16,570 nucleotides of DNA from Verrucomicrobiota bacterium (GTDB taxonomy: Bacteria; Verrucomicrobiota; Verrucomicrobiia; Limisphaerales; JADLHS01). Location: the NCBI GenBank assembly GCA_004297495.1, contig SCTL01000127.1, forward strand, positions 1 through 16,570, written 5' to 3'. The position numbers and the translations under genes were made by a program. Under the pieces are notes generated by a model. That model was given only the letters and a program-made list of their open reading frames with translations. It was not told the origin of the DNA and did not search any database. The stretch's first letter is position 1. Every line of letters begins with the position of its first letter. This document shows positions 7,355 through 14,935 of the stretch, one piece after another.

Positions 7355-8731
7355 TCAAATCGTCTTCGAATGCCTCCGCTCGCCGGCGGGCGCGAGCGTG
7401 TTGTCAAAGCACATTGCGATGTTGCGGATGAAAAGTCGGCCCGCGTCCGTTACTTCCAGCCCAGTTGCGGTGCGTTTCACCAAACCGTCAGCTTCAAACG
7501 GAGCGAGCGACGCGAGTTCACTTTCAAAATGTTTCTCGAAGTTAATGCCGAGCTTTTGTGACATCGCGGCGAAGTCGAGCGACAGGTCGCACATCGTGCG
7601 CATGATCGTTTCGCGGCGAATCTTATCTTCATCGGTCACGAAATACGCCTTGTGCAACGGCACGCGGCCCGCGTCCACAGCTTCCTGATATTTCGGCAGT
7701 TCCTTCTCGTTCTGCCAGTAGGCGTCGGGCACTTGCGAAACGCCGGACATGCCGAACGCGTAGATGTCAGACCCGGCGCGCGTGCTGTAGCCCTGGAAAT
7801 TCCGCTGAAGCTGCTTGTTGCGCTGCGCGAGCGTGAGTTCGTCGGTCGGCTTCGCAAAATGGTCCATGCCAATGTAAACGTATTGGTCGTTCGCGGTGAG
7901 TTTCTCGATGACGAGTTTCAGAATGTCGAGCTTCGTCTCCGGCGTCGGCAAAACTTTTTGTTCCAAAATTTTCTGCGACGGCTTGATCCACGGCACGTGC
8001 GCGTAGCTGAACACGGCGAGGCGGTCGGGCTTCATCTCCAGCACGGTATCGAGCGTTTCATTGAACGAGTCGTGCGTCTGATAAGGCAGGCCGTAAATGA
8101 GATCGAGGTTGATCGAGCCGTAGCCGAGTTCGCGCATCCAATCAATCGCCTGCTGCGTCATCTCGCGCGGCTGGATGCGATGAACGGCTTCCTGCACTTT
8201 CGGATTGAAATCTTGCACGCCCATCGAGGCGCGGTTGAAGCCGACTTCACGCAACGCAACCAGGTGATCGCGCGTCAACCGGCGGGGGTCAACCTCCACG
8301 CTCGCTTCGATGTCGGGCGAGAAGGCGAAGTGCTTGTGGATGATGTCGCCGAGCCGGCGGATTTCGTCGGGTCGTAGAAACGTCGGCGAGCCGCCGCCGA
8401 AGTGGAGTTGAACGGCTTTGCGTTCTTTGTTCAAACGCGGCGCGAGCTTCGCGACTTCGCGGCCCAGATAATCAATGTAGTCCTTGCCCTTGTCGTGATT
8501 GAGCGTGATGACGGTGGTGCAGCCGCAGAACCAGCAAAGGGTTTCGCAGAACGGGATGTGAAAATAAACCGAGAGGTCGCGCGGCGTGCGATTGTTCTCC
8601 TCGATCTTCGCGGAAAGCTGCTCCCACGTGACCGCGTCGGTGAACTTGGTGGCAGGCGGATACGACGTGTACCGCGGCCCGGCCACGTTATATTTTTTCA
8701 CCAGTTCGAGATCAACTTGCAGCGTCTTCAT
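7355..8731 (-). CDS. hemN: Oxygen-independent coproporphyrinogen III oxidase
   Basis: This radical-SAM enzyme has 458 residues from ATG 8731 and converts coproporphyrinogen III to protoporphyrinogen IX without oxygen, in the cytoplasm. The iron-sulfur motif CETLCWFCGC gives Cys62, Cys66, Cys69 and Cys71, the HemN-specific CxxxCxxCxC arrangement. SAM-binding GGGSPTFL follows at 112-119. The N-terminal AGPRYTSYPPA segment (17-27) is characteristic of true HemN and argues against the HemW/YggW-like heme chaperones, which lack it. The C-terminal HemN domain runs to about 445, with a short extra tail. It lies downstream of hemE in the same direction with a hairpin between them, so the two may be co-transcribed with regulated read-through. 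An oxygen-independent enzyme implies heme synthesis under low oxygen, in keeping with the electron-conduit genes upstream. Confidence 0.97.
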   Translation of the reverse strand: MKTLQVDLELVKKYNVAGPRYTSYPPATKFTDAVTWEQLSAKIEENNRTPRDLSVYFHIPFCETLCWFCGCTTVITLNHDKGKDYIDYLGREVAKLAPRLNKERKAVQLHFGGGSPTFLRPDEIRRLGDIIHKHFAFSPDIEASVEVDPRRLTRDHLVALREVGFNRASMGVQDFNPKVQEAVHRIQPREMTQQAIDWMRELGYGSINLDLIYGLPYQTHDSFNETLDTVLEMKPDRLAVFSYAHVPWIKPSQKILEQKVLPTPETKLDILKLVIEKLTANDQYVYIGMDHFAKPTDELTLAQRNKQLQRNFQGYSTRAGSDIYAFGMSGVSQVPDAYWQNEKELPKYQEAVDAGRVPLHKAYFVTDEDKIRRETIMRTMCDLSLDFAAMSQKLGINFEKHFESELASLAPFEADGLVKRTATGLEVTDAGRLFIRNIAMCFDNTLAPAGERRHSKTI

Positions 8732-8743
8732 TCAAAAATCATT

Positions 8744-8803
8744 TCTCACGCAAAGGGCGCGAAGTCCGCAAAGGAAAAAAGACTTTGCGACCTTTGCGTG
8801 AGA
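8744..8803. repeat. Hairpin element between hemE and hemN
   Basis: Arms of 23 bp at 8744-8766 and 8781-8803 pair with two mismatches; the outer 13 bp (tctcacgcaaagg / cctttgcgtgaga) pair perfectly. The loop is 14 bases and A-rich on the plus strand. The left side also contains a 9-bp-periodic motif (cgcaaagg, cgcgaagt, cgcaaagg). It begins 4 bases after the hemE stop, so the hemE transcript would carry it as a 3' hairpin. There is no T-tract after the stem, so it looks more like a stabilising or attenuating hairpin, or a dispersed repeat, than a classic terminator. Confidence 0.7.
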
Positions 8804-8807
8804 CATT

Positions 8808-9932
8808 TCATATAAAGTTTTTTACCGTCTCGACCAACGCTCCAATGTTCTCCAGCTTCGCACCCGGCGTCAAACCGTGGCCGAGATTGAAAATGTGCCC
8901 CGCCCTGCCCCGCATGGATTCAAGCACGACCCTGGTTTCCTTCGCAACCACTTCGGGCGTGGCTTCGGCGATGAGCGCAGGCGATAGGTTGCCCTGCAAA
9001 CCAATGTGTGACGGAACAAGTTTGCGCGCCTCGGCCAGCGAGGTTTGCCAGTCAACGCCAAGAACATTTGCGCCGGTTGCAATTAAGTCGGACCAGTTGC
9101 CGTGTGTACCGAGGGAAAAGGCGATCACGGGAACTGTGGCGTGCGGAGTGCGGAGTGCGGAAATAATGTCCCGTATCCATCGCCCGCTGGCTTCCTGAAA
9201 TTCCGTCGGCGCGAGATGTCCGCCGTGGCTGTCGAAGATTTGCAACGCGTCCACGCCACCGGCGATTTGCATTTTCAAATACGCCGTGACAGCTGCGGTG
9301 AGTTTCTCCGCGAGCGCGAAATAGGTTTTGGGATCTTCGCGGAACAAAGCCAACGCACGGCTGTATTTCGGCACGCTGGCGCCTTCCATCATGAACGTCG
9401 CCAGCGTCCACGGTGAGCCACTAAAGCCGATGAGCGCTGTTTCATCACCGAGTTCGCGGCGCAGAATCCGCAGCGCCTTGTCCACATAGCTCAGTTTCTC
9501 ACAAACTCGTTCGACGGAAAGTTTTTCGATGTCCGCCTTGCTCCGCACTGCGAAATCCATTTGAACGCCACCGGTTTCCTTGAACGCGTAGGTTTGGCCC
9601 ATTGCTTCCGGGATGACCAGAATGTCACTGAAAAGAATCGCTGCGTCGAAGCCGAAGCGGCGCACCGGCTGGAGCGTGACCTCGGCGGCGAGTTCGGGAT
9701 TCTGAACGAGCTGAACGAAAGTGTAAGTCTCCTTGAGCTTGCGATACTCCGGCAGCGCGCGTCCAGCCTGGCGCATGAGCCAGACGGGCGGACGGTCAAC
9801 CGGCTGGCAGTGCGCGGCTTTGAGAAAACGTTCGCGGGCGCTCAGTTCGCCGGTTTTTCTTTCGGCGACGGGCGCAACGGATTTCGTTTCCGCAACCGTC
9901 TGTGCTTTGCTCATCAATTTTACTTCGTTCAT
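8808..9932 (-). CDS. hemE: Uroporphyrinogen decarboxylase
   Basis: The protein has 374 residues from ATG 9932; ATG 9914 (MSKAQTV) is an alternative, and the first 28 residues are poorly conserved-looking. HemE removes four carboxyl groups from uroporphyrinogen III to give coproporphyrinogen III in the cytoplasm. Recognisable signatures are WLMRQAGRALPEYR (51-64, substrate-binding arginines), FSDILVIPEAMG with the catalytic Asp103, GFSGSPWTLATFM (169-181), Tyr190 and GHGLTPG with His352 near the C-terminus. The length matches the family. Residues 258-264 (SALRTPH) are encoded by three tandem copies of a 7-bp unit at 9141-9161, at a place where sequences vary. It sits 85 bp downstream of the 12-heme cytochrome gene and upstream of hemN, all on the same strand. 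Confidence 0.97.
   Translation of the reverse strand: MNEVKLMSKAQTVAETKSVAPVAERKTGELSARERFLKAAHCQPVDRPPVWLMRQAGRALPEYRKLKETYTFVQLVQNPELAAEVTLQPVRRFGFDAAILFSDILVIPEAMGQTYAFKETGGVQMDFAVRSKADIEKLSVERVCEKLSYVDKALRILRRELGDETALIGFSGSPWTLATFMMEGASVPKYSRALALFREDPKTYFALAEKLTAAVTAYLKMQIAGGVDALQIFDSHGGHLAPTEFQEASGRWIRDIISALRTPHATVPVIAFSLGTHGNWSDLIATGANVLGVDWQTSLAEARKLVPSHIGLQGNLSPALIAEATPEVVAKETRVVLESMRGRAGHIFNLGHGLTPGAKLENIGALVETVKNFI
9141..9161. repeat. 7-bp tandem repeat inside hemE
   Basis: Three perfect copies of gtgcgga in a row (21 bp, so frame-neutral) lie within hemE and encode SALRTPH on the minus strand. A change of one copy would shift the hemE frame. Confidence 0.75.
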
Positions 9933-10017
9933 TTATTACTAACAGATTGCCGGAAGATTGAACAGCGGGCTTTACGCAAGTTGGCGAAGGCTGGGCTTAT
10001 TTTGCCTGCGGCGAAAG

Positions 10018-11868
10018 TCACCGGCGCCGTCCGCGCAGCACCTTCGCGGCGGAAGCGGCTGATGGAGTCGGATAGGCGGAGGCGTTGTGATCGAAGCCGT
10101 GACAAGTGAGCGTGCAGTTGCCGTTGTAAATTCCGGTGGACTGGTAATTGATCGTGCCGCTGGCTGTGGATGGAGAAACGTAAACCAGATTGAAGTTGAT
10201 CAAGTGCGCCGCGTCCACGACCCCGTGCGAATCGTGACAGGTCGTGCACGCCGTTTTCTGATCCACCACGTGAAAACGATGCCCGCGATCCTGGCCGAGC
10301 GAGTTGACGGCGCGAAAACTTTGATCGGCCAGAATGCTGGAACGGCTGTGACATTTGTAGCAGAGCGCGTAGTTGCCGGGCGATTCCGGATTGTTATCGG
10401 TGAACAGGAGCTGGCGTTCGAGAATCGGCGTGAACACGGAGCCGTGCGGTCCGTCGGCACCGCTGCCGCCGGCTTTGGAACTGGAGTCGCTGTTGTGACA
10501 GTCGGTGCAATACATGAGGCTGTTGACCGTCCACGGCTGGATCAGGCTGGGCACGCCGGTGGGATTCCGTCCGATGGCGGTGACGGGATGATAACTTTGA
10601 TTGCCGGCGGAAAACTGCAGCCGCGTGTTGGTCTCGCTGAACACGCGGGAGACGGTCGCCGGGCCGCGCGCCAGGCTGTCGCCGTGGCAACGGAAACAAA
10701 GTTCATACTCCTTGAGCAGCGGCTTGATGATGCCGCCGGCCAAGGTGACACCGGCGACGTTGGCCAGCGCACCGGAGGCGTTGGGCACGACGGCGGGAGC
10801 GGTCGTGGAAGCGTGCGGGTCGTGGCAGTCGGCGCAAACCACATGGCGAGTCTCGGGATTGACCACGTCTTCAACCGGCGAGTGCGTCTGACTGTTGAGC
10901 GTGATGGGATGGAGGCTGGGCTTGTTGAAATCCGCGGCAACATTTTTTTTGGCGGTGGTTCCGTTGTGGCAGTTCAGACAATTCTGTTCCGGCGCGTCCG
11001 CCTGGAGCATGTGTTTCCGTGAGCCGGCGTTGTGGTTCACATGGCAGTTCGCGCAGCCGATGGCGGACATCGTCATGGATTTGACTGGAGTTGCCGCTGC
11101 CCTCGACGGCTTGGCGACGGGCAGTTTGGAAGAGAGAGTCGCCGGGACGAGCGTGGACGCCGCAGCGTGCTGCGAAGCCAGCCACGACGTCGGCTGGTGG
11201 CAGGCGGTGCAAAGGGCCGACCCGGTGTTGTCCATCACCAGAAAGTTCCCAAACTGGTTGTCGTGCGGGTTATGGCAGGCGGTGCATTGCAACCGGCTCT
11301 GGCTGTCCAGCTTGACGGTGGCGGGCAGATGACTGGGGTCCTTCACCTCCGGATCGCGCGCCGCCAGAGCGGCATCGTAAACGAATGAAACCGGATGGTC
11401 GCGGGACAAATCGGTGCCGAGGTTGTTCGCCCCGGCGGGCATGGTCGTCACTCCGTTCTGCATCTGGATTTGCGCCGCGCCGCTGCTGACGTTGCCCAGC
11501 GCCACGGTGCCGTCATGGCAACTCAGGCAGAGTCGCGACGAGCCATTGGGTTGAGGCACGGAGACGTCCAGGCTCGTGAGCCGCGCGCTGCCATAGACGA
11601 TGTAGTTGGAAACGGACGAGAGCGTGTGGTTCCACAGCGGCATCGCGCCGCTGGCACGGTGGACGGTGTGGCAGAACACACAGACATTTTTTTCGCTGAC
11701 CGCCTTGACGCTGCCGGGCCCGCCGACGGCGAGGTTGTGGACGGAGTTGACCACGCTCTCTCCCGGCGCGCGGGCGCAAAGCATCGCGGCGAGCAGGAGC
11801 AAAACAAATTCCGCCCGAAGCCCGCACCGTCGGGCAAGTGGACGAAAAAGTGGAAGCGAGCTTTTCAT
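10018..11868 (-). CDS. Secreted dodecaheme c-type cytochrome (11 CXXCH + 1 CX3CH)
   Basis: The protein has 616 residues from ATG 11868, which overlaps the NHL gene stop as ATGA. The N-terminus has an Arg-containing n-region and a hydrophobic stretch FVLLLLAAML (21-30), then CARAPG: a Sec signal peptide for cleavage around 34. Heme-attachment CXXCH motifs begin at 63, 114, 195, 220, 272, 297, 345, 391, 454, 503 and 541. A twelfth, CTLTCH at 585-590, is CX3CH with one extra residue. Recurrent xHP and DxH motifs (DHPV, LHPI, YHPV, NPH, DPH) supply candidate distal His ligands. It resembles doubled-CXXCH/cytochrome c3-type multiheme proteins of metal-reducing bacteria. Without a lipobox it should be periplasmic, inserted in the barrel, or on the cell surface. 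It is the last gene of the electron-conduit operon, before hemE. The exact electron partners are inferred. Confidence 0.93.
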   Translation of the reverse strand: MKSSLPLFRPLARRCGLRAEFVLLLLAAMLCARAPGESVVNSVHNLAVGGPGSVKAVSEKNVCVFCHTVHRASGAMPLWNHTLSSVSNYIVYGSARLTSLDVSVPQPNGSSRLCLSCHDGTVALGNVSSGAAQIQMQNGVTTMPAGANNLGTDLSRDHPVSFVYDAALAARDPEVKDPSHLPATVKLDSQSRLQCTACHNPHDNQFGNFLVMDNTGSALCTACHQPTSWLASQHAAASTLVPATLSSKLPVAKPSRAAATPVKSMTMSAIGCANCHVNHNAGSRKHMLQADAPEQNCLNCHNGTTAKKNVAADFNKPSLHPITLNSQTHSPVEDVVNPETRHVVCADCHDPHASTTAPAVVPNASGALANVAGVTLAGGIIKPLLKEYELCFRCHGDSLARGPATVSRVFSETNTRLQFSAGNQSYHPVTAIGRNPTGVPSLIQPWTVNSLMYCTDCHNSDSSSKAGGSGADGPHGSVFTPILERQLLFTDNNPESPGNYALCYKCHSRSSILADQSFRAVNSLGQDRGHRFHVVDQKTACTTCHDSHGVVDAAHLINFNLVYVSPSTASGTINYQSTGIYNGNCTLTCHGFDHNASAYPTPSAASAAKVLRGRRR

Positions 11869-12902
11869 GGCTGGCCGATGTATTTGAAAATCTGCACGCG
11901 ATGGTTGAAGGCGTCCGCGACAAAAATCCGGTTGTCCGCGCTAATGGCGATGCCGTTGGGCAGAGCGAAACCGCCGGGGCCAGCCCCGCTCTGACCAACG
12001 TTCAGAAGCAGTTGCCCTTCGGGATTAAAAATCTGAAAATTGTCAAAGATGGCGTCCACGACGTAAATGCGCCCGGCGGAATCTGCCGCCACGCCTTTGG
12101 GCCGCGCGAAATGACCGGAGGTGTCGCCATTGCTGCCAAACTGCGAAACAAAGTTGCCCCGCAAATCAAAAACCTGCACACGGCTGTTCATCGTGTCGGT
12201 GACGATCAGTTGGCCGCGACCATTGACGGCAATGCAGGTGGGAAAATTGAATTCGCCCGGACCGTCGCCGCGCCGGCCGAATTGGAACTGGAATTTTCCA
12301 TCCAAGCCAAAAACAAATACGCCGTGCGCTTGTGAATCCACGACATAAAGCGAGCCGCCGTCAATAGCGAGGCCGACGGGTCGCTGGAGCGGAGCGGCGA
12401 TTTCAAACAGCGGTTTACCGTCATCGCCGAAGGCAAAAATTTTCCCCAACTCGGAATCCGCGACGTAGAAAATGCCGTTGCGCCGGGCGACGGCGACGGG
12501 GCTGGCGAACCGGACTTTGCCGACTTTAGCGTAGCGCCGCCATTGTTTGTGCGTGAAGTCGGCGTAGCAGACGAGCTTGTCGTCGGTGTCCGTGAGGCAA
12601 AGGTTGCCGGCTTCGTCGAGCGCGACGGCAAAGGGTTTGCGGAGGTTGAGGTTTTCGCCGGTGTCGCCAGTAATCCAGTTGGCGAAGGCGCGGAAGGCCG
12701 AGGGATTCCGGCCCACATCGCGCGGGCCGCGAAGGTCCTGCACGAAAGCGATGCGCGGCTCGTCCGTTCCCTCGGGTTCGTTCGGCCAAACCCGCGTGCG
12801 TGTCGGGAACCGCGCGGCGGTCGTCGCCGTGCCCGCGCAGGAAACGAGCAGCACGGCGGCGAGGCCAGTGACGAAGATTTTAAATTTGGATCGCCAGTGC
12901 AT
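11865..12902 (-). CDS. NHL-repeat beta-propeller lipoprotein
   Basis: The protein has 345 residues from ATG 12902, two bases after the barrel stop; TTG 12908 would give a 4-bp overlap and two extra residues. A signal peptide ends in LLVSC (Cys22), a good lipobox, so the mature protein is lipid-anchored. From about residue 85 to the end it is a six-bladed-type NHL propeller with repeats of the form ...PxGIAxDxxGxxYVxDxxNxRVQVFDxxG (for example 213-250 and 261-297). NHL propellers are protein-interaction scaffolds; in Geobacter, as I recall, the omcS cytochrome region also encodes one. Lying between barrel and cytochrome, with a 4-bp ATGA overlap to the cytochrome (translational coupling), it is probably an assembly or docking subunit of the conduit. 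No heme motif is present. Confidence 0.9.
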   Translation of the reverse strand: MHWRSKFKIFVTGLAAVLLVSCAGTATTAARFPTRTRVWPNEPEGTDEPRIAFVQDLRGPRDVGRNPSAFRAFANWITGDTGENLNLRKPFAVALDEAGNLCLTDTDDKLVCYADFTHKQWRRYAKVGKVRFASPVAVARRNGIFYVADSELGKIFAFGDDGKPLFEIAAPLQRPVGLAIDGGSLYVVDSQAHGVFVFGLDGKFQFQFGRRGDGPGEFNFPTCIAVNGRGQLIVTDTMNSRVQVFDLRGNFVSQFGSNGDTSGHFARPKGVAADSAGRIYVVDAIFDNFQIFNPEGQLLLNVGQSGAGPGGFALPNGIAISADNRIFVADAFNHRVQIFKYIGQP

Positions 12903-12904
12903 TT

Positions 12905-14932
12905 TCAAAAATTACGTCGCATCCGCAGGAATACAAAGTCCCTTGTGCGGGTCTCGGTAATGTATTCCCGATTATCGTGCTGATAACCCAGGCGGAACTC
13001 CAGCTTACCGACCTGCCAATCCAAGGAAGTGCGCGCGGCGAAAAGATCCTGACCGTAGCCGATGCCCGACTCTTGCTCATAACCCGCTTCCACATGCCAT
13101 CGCAAGGAAGTGACCGGACTCCAATCAAAGTGAGCCATCAAATTGTAGGCGGTGGCGGTCTGGGTCGAGTTGGTCGAGGTGCCGCTGCCCGGGGGATAAA
13201 CATTCCATTGCTGGCTTAGCTCAATGCCGGCGCTGGAATGGGAGGAAATCGGCGTGGAGTAGCCTTCGGAAAAAGTCAGGCTCTGGTAATCGTAGAGCGT
13301 GGATTGCTGATCGGTATAGCTGGCCGCCGCCCGAAAACCTCTCCAATCACAACGTCCGCCAACCTCGAATAGCTGGATATCCTGGAGGAGAAAATCCGAA
13401 GTGCTGGCCTCGTTTGCAGTGAGACTGTAGCGGGCATAGATTTCGGCGCGATCCTGCCAGAAACTCAGCCGGATGTAGCAGTTGTCGTTCAACACCGAGT
13501 AGTTGCCGGAAGGGTTGGGCTGGACGGTGTAGGAAACCGAGACGGTGTCGCCGTGCTGAATGTTGTTGGGCCCGCCGGAAAAAAATTGAATCTGCCACGG
13601 ATCGCTGGACTTGATGACCGCATATTCGGAGGGGTCCAGTTCCAGGTTATTTTTTTTGACGCTGGTGATGGAAGTGGCCCGCGGCGATAGCAAACGGATG
13701 ATCATCGGCCCGATGGCGGGCACTTTGTAGTTTTCATCCGGGATGAAGACGGTCCCGCCAGCGACTTGCTGGTCAGTCACATCGTAACCGACAGTGTTGC
13801 CAATCGTCAGTCGCCCCCAGTCGCCAAGGCGCTTGGTGTAGTCCTCAGAATTGCCGACGCCAAACGAAACTGAATCAAAAGTGGAATCGTTGAACGTACT
13901 GTTGAAGGTGGAACCGTGAACATTGATGTCGGAGGCGAGGCTCTCATAAAGCTGATGAGTGATCCCAACCGCAAAGGAATTGTGAATGGAATCCGCATCG
14001 TCGGCAACGAAGTCGGAAAATGAATAGTTGTAGTAGCTTTGCAGGTGCGGCGTGTGCGACAGGTTGTAACCGAACGAGGCGTTCAAGTCCGACAAGCTGG
14101 CGCCTTGAGTCGTCGAAACGTTGTTATAGCGCAGCATCGAGCTTAACGAGCCTCTTCCAAAATGTTCCATGTCGGTGATGGAGACGTTGTGATAGGAGCT
14201 CTCAGTCGAAAAGCTGGCCAGCTTGTAGCGCGAGTCATACGCCTGATCGCTGAATTGGTAGTTCAGATCCGTGACGCTTTGTTTGGTCCGCTCGTTGCGG
14301 GCGTGGAGCTTCAAAGAAATGCTGTCCTGCAAGGTCTCGCGCGAGGCATCCAGCGTATCCGTGCTGGACTGGTCAAAAGTCAGCAGAACCGGCACCGGCC
14401 CTTCGCGATACCCGGTCACGACTCCCCAGCCTTGCGAATCGGCCGTCGTCGAATTGAAGAAGTCGTAATGAAAATCATCGTGTGAGCGGCTGTAGCTCAC
14501 CGTGGTTGCATACGGTTTCTCTTGCAAGAGGATGCCTTTGAAAAGGCCATTCACCAGGATCGCGTCCCGATTGTAGTTGTATCCGCTCCCAGTCACCTGC
14601 TCCAGAGTGTAACCAGGTTCGGCGAGGATGGAAAACGTGAACAAGCTGGGATGGTATAAATAATTATTCCAGCCGATCCCCAAGCCGGGAGTGAGTTGCA
14701 GCCGCTGGCTGTCAAAGCCAGCGCCTCCGGCCAACTTGGAAGCATAAGTACTTCGTTCCGCCTCCACATCCATCTTGAGATAGCGCAAGCGGGGAACAAA
14801 CTCCGACCACAACGGATCCTCACGTTGAAGCCAGCGTGACGACTGCGCCCAGCCACTCGCCCCCGCCGCCAGCACCAGCCAGACCAGCGAGTGCCGCAAC
14901 CAACGTTGGCGTTGTTTCACCTGGTGACGCAT
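12905..14932 (-). CDS. Outer-membrane beta-barrel of a porin-cytochrome conduit (MtrB/OmbB-like in role)
   Basis: The protein has 675 residues from ATG 14932, close in length to MtrB. A Sec signal peptide (WLRHSLVWLVLAAGASGWAQ) is probably cleaved after Ala29. The mature protein is rich in alternating aromatic/polar beta-strands with Gly/Asn/Ser turns (for example SYYNYSFSDF, SVSFGVG) and ends MRRNF, with the terminal Phe recognised by the BAM machinery. Residues about 394-476 differ: a strand-rich VFIPDE...GDTVSVSYTVQPNPSG stretch looks like an inserted soluble beta-domain or large loop. Two cysteines, 485 and 528, flank later strands; the MtrB N-terminal CXXC is absent. The cytochrome gene upstream ends 3 bp before and the NHL gene begins 2 bp after. 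The inferred role is an insulating sheath that holds a multiheme cytochrome across the outer membrane. A homology search could assign a porin family. Confidence 0.85.
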   Translation of the reverse strand: MRHQVKQRQRWLRHSLVWLVLAAGASGWAQSSRWLQREDPLWSEFVPRLRYLKMDVEAERSTYASKLAGGAGFDSQRLQLTPGLGIGWNNYLYHPSLFTFSILAEPGYTLEQVTGSGYNYNRDAILVNGLFKGILLQEKPYATTVSYSRSHDDFHYDFFNSTTADSQGWGVVTGYREGPVPVLLTFDQSSTDTLDASRETLQDSISLKLHARNERTKQSVTDLNYQFSDQAYDSRYKLASFSTESSYHNVSITDMEHFGRGSLSSMLRYNNVSTTQGASLSDLNASFGYNLSHTPHLQSYYNYSFSDFVADDADSIHNSFAVGITHQLYESLASDINVHGSTFNSTFNDSTFDSVSFGVGNSEDYTKRLGDWGRLTIGNTVGYDVTDQQVAGGTVFIPDENYKVPAIGPMIIRLLSPRATSITSVKKNNLELDPSEYAVIKSSDPWQIQFFSGGPNNIQHGDTVSVSYTVQPNPSGNYSVLNDNCYIRLSFWQDRAEIYARYSLTANEASTSDFLLQDIQLFEVGGRCDWRGFRAAASYTDQQSTLYDYQSLTFSEGYSTPISSHSSAGIELSQQWNVYPPGSGTSTNSTQTATAYNLMAHFDWSPVTSLRWHVEAGYEQESGIGYGQDLFAARTSLDWQVGKLEFRLGYQHDNREYITETRTRDFVFLRMRRNF

Positions 14933-14935
14933 GGC

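Noticed and set aside
8744..8803. Rho-independent terminator after hemE
   Set aside because: The stem is strong, but no T-tract follows it in the hemE direction; the T run lies in the loop.
10087..11022. Plus-strand 311-codon open frame opposite the 12-heme cytochrome
   Set aside because: It is an antisense shadow. The minus strand carries the heme motifs and a signal peptide.
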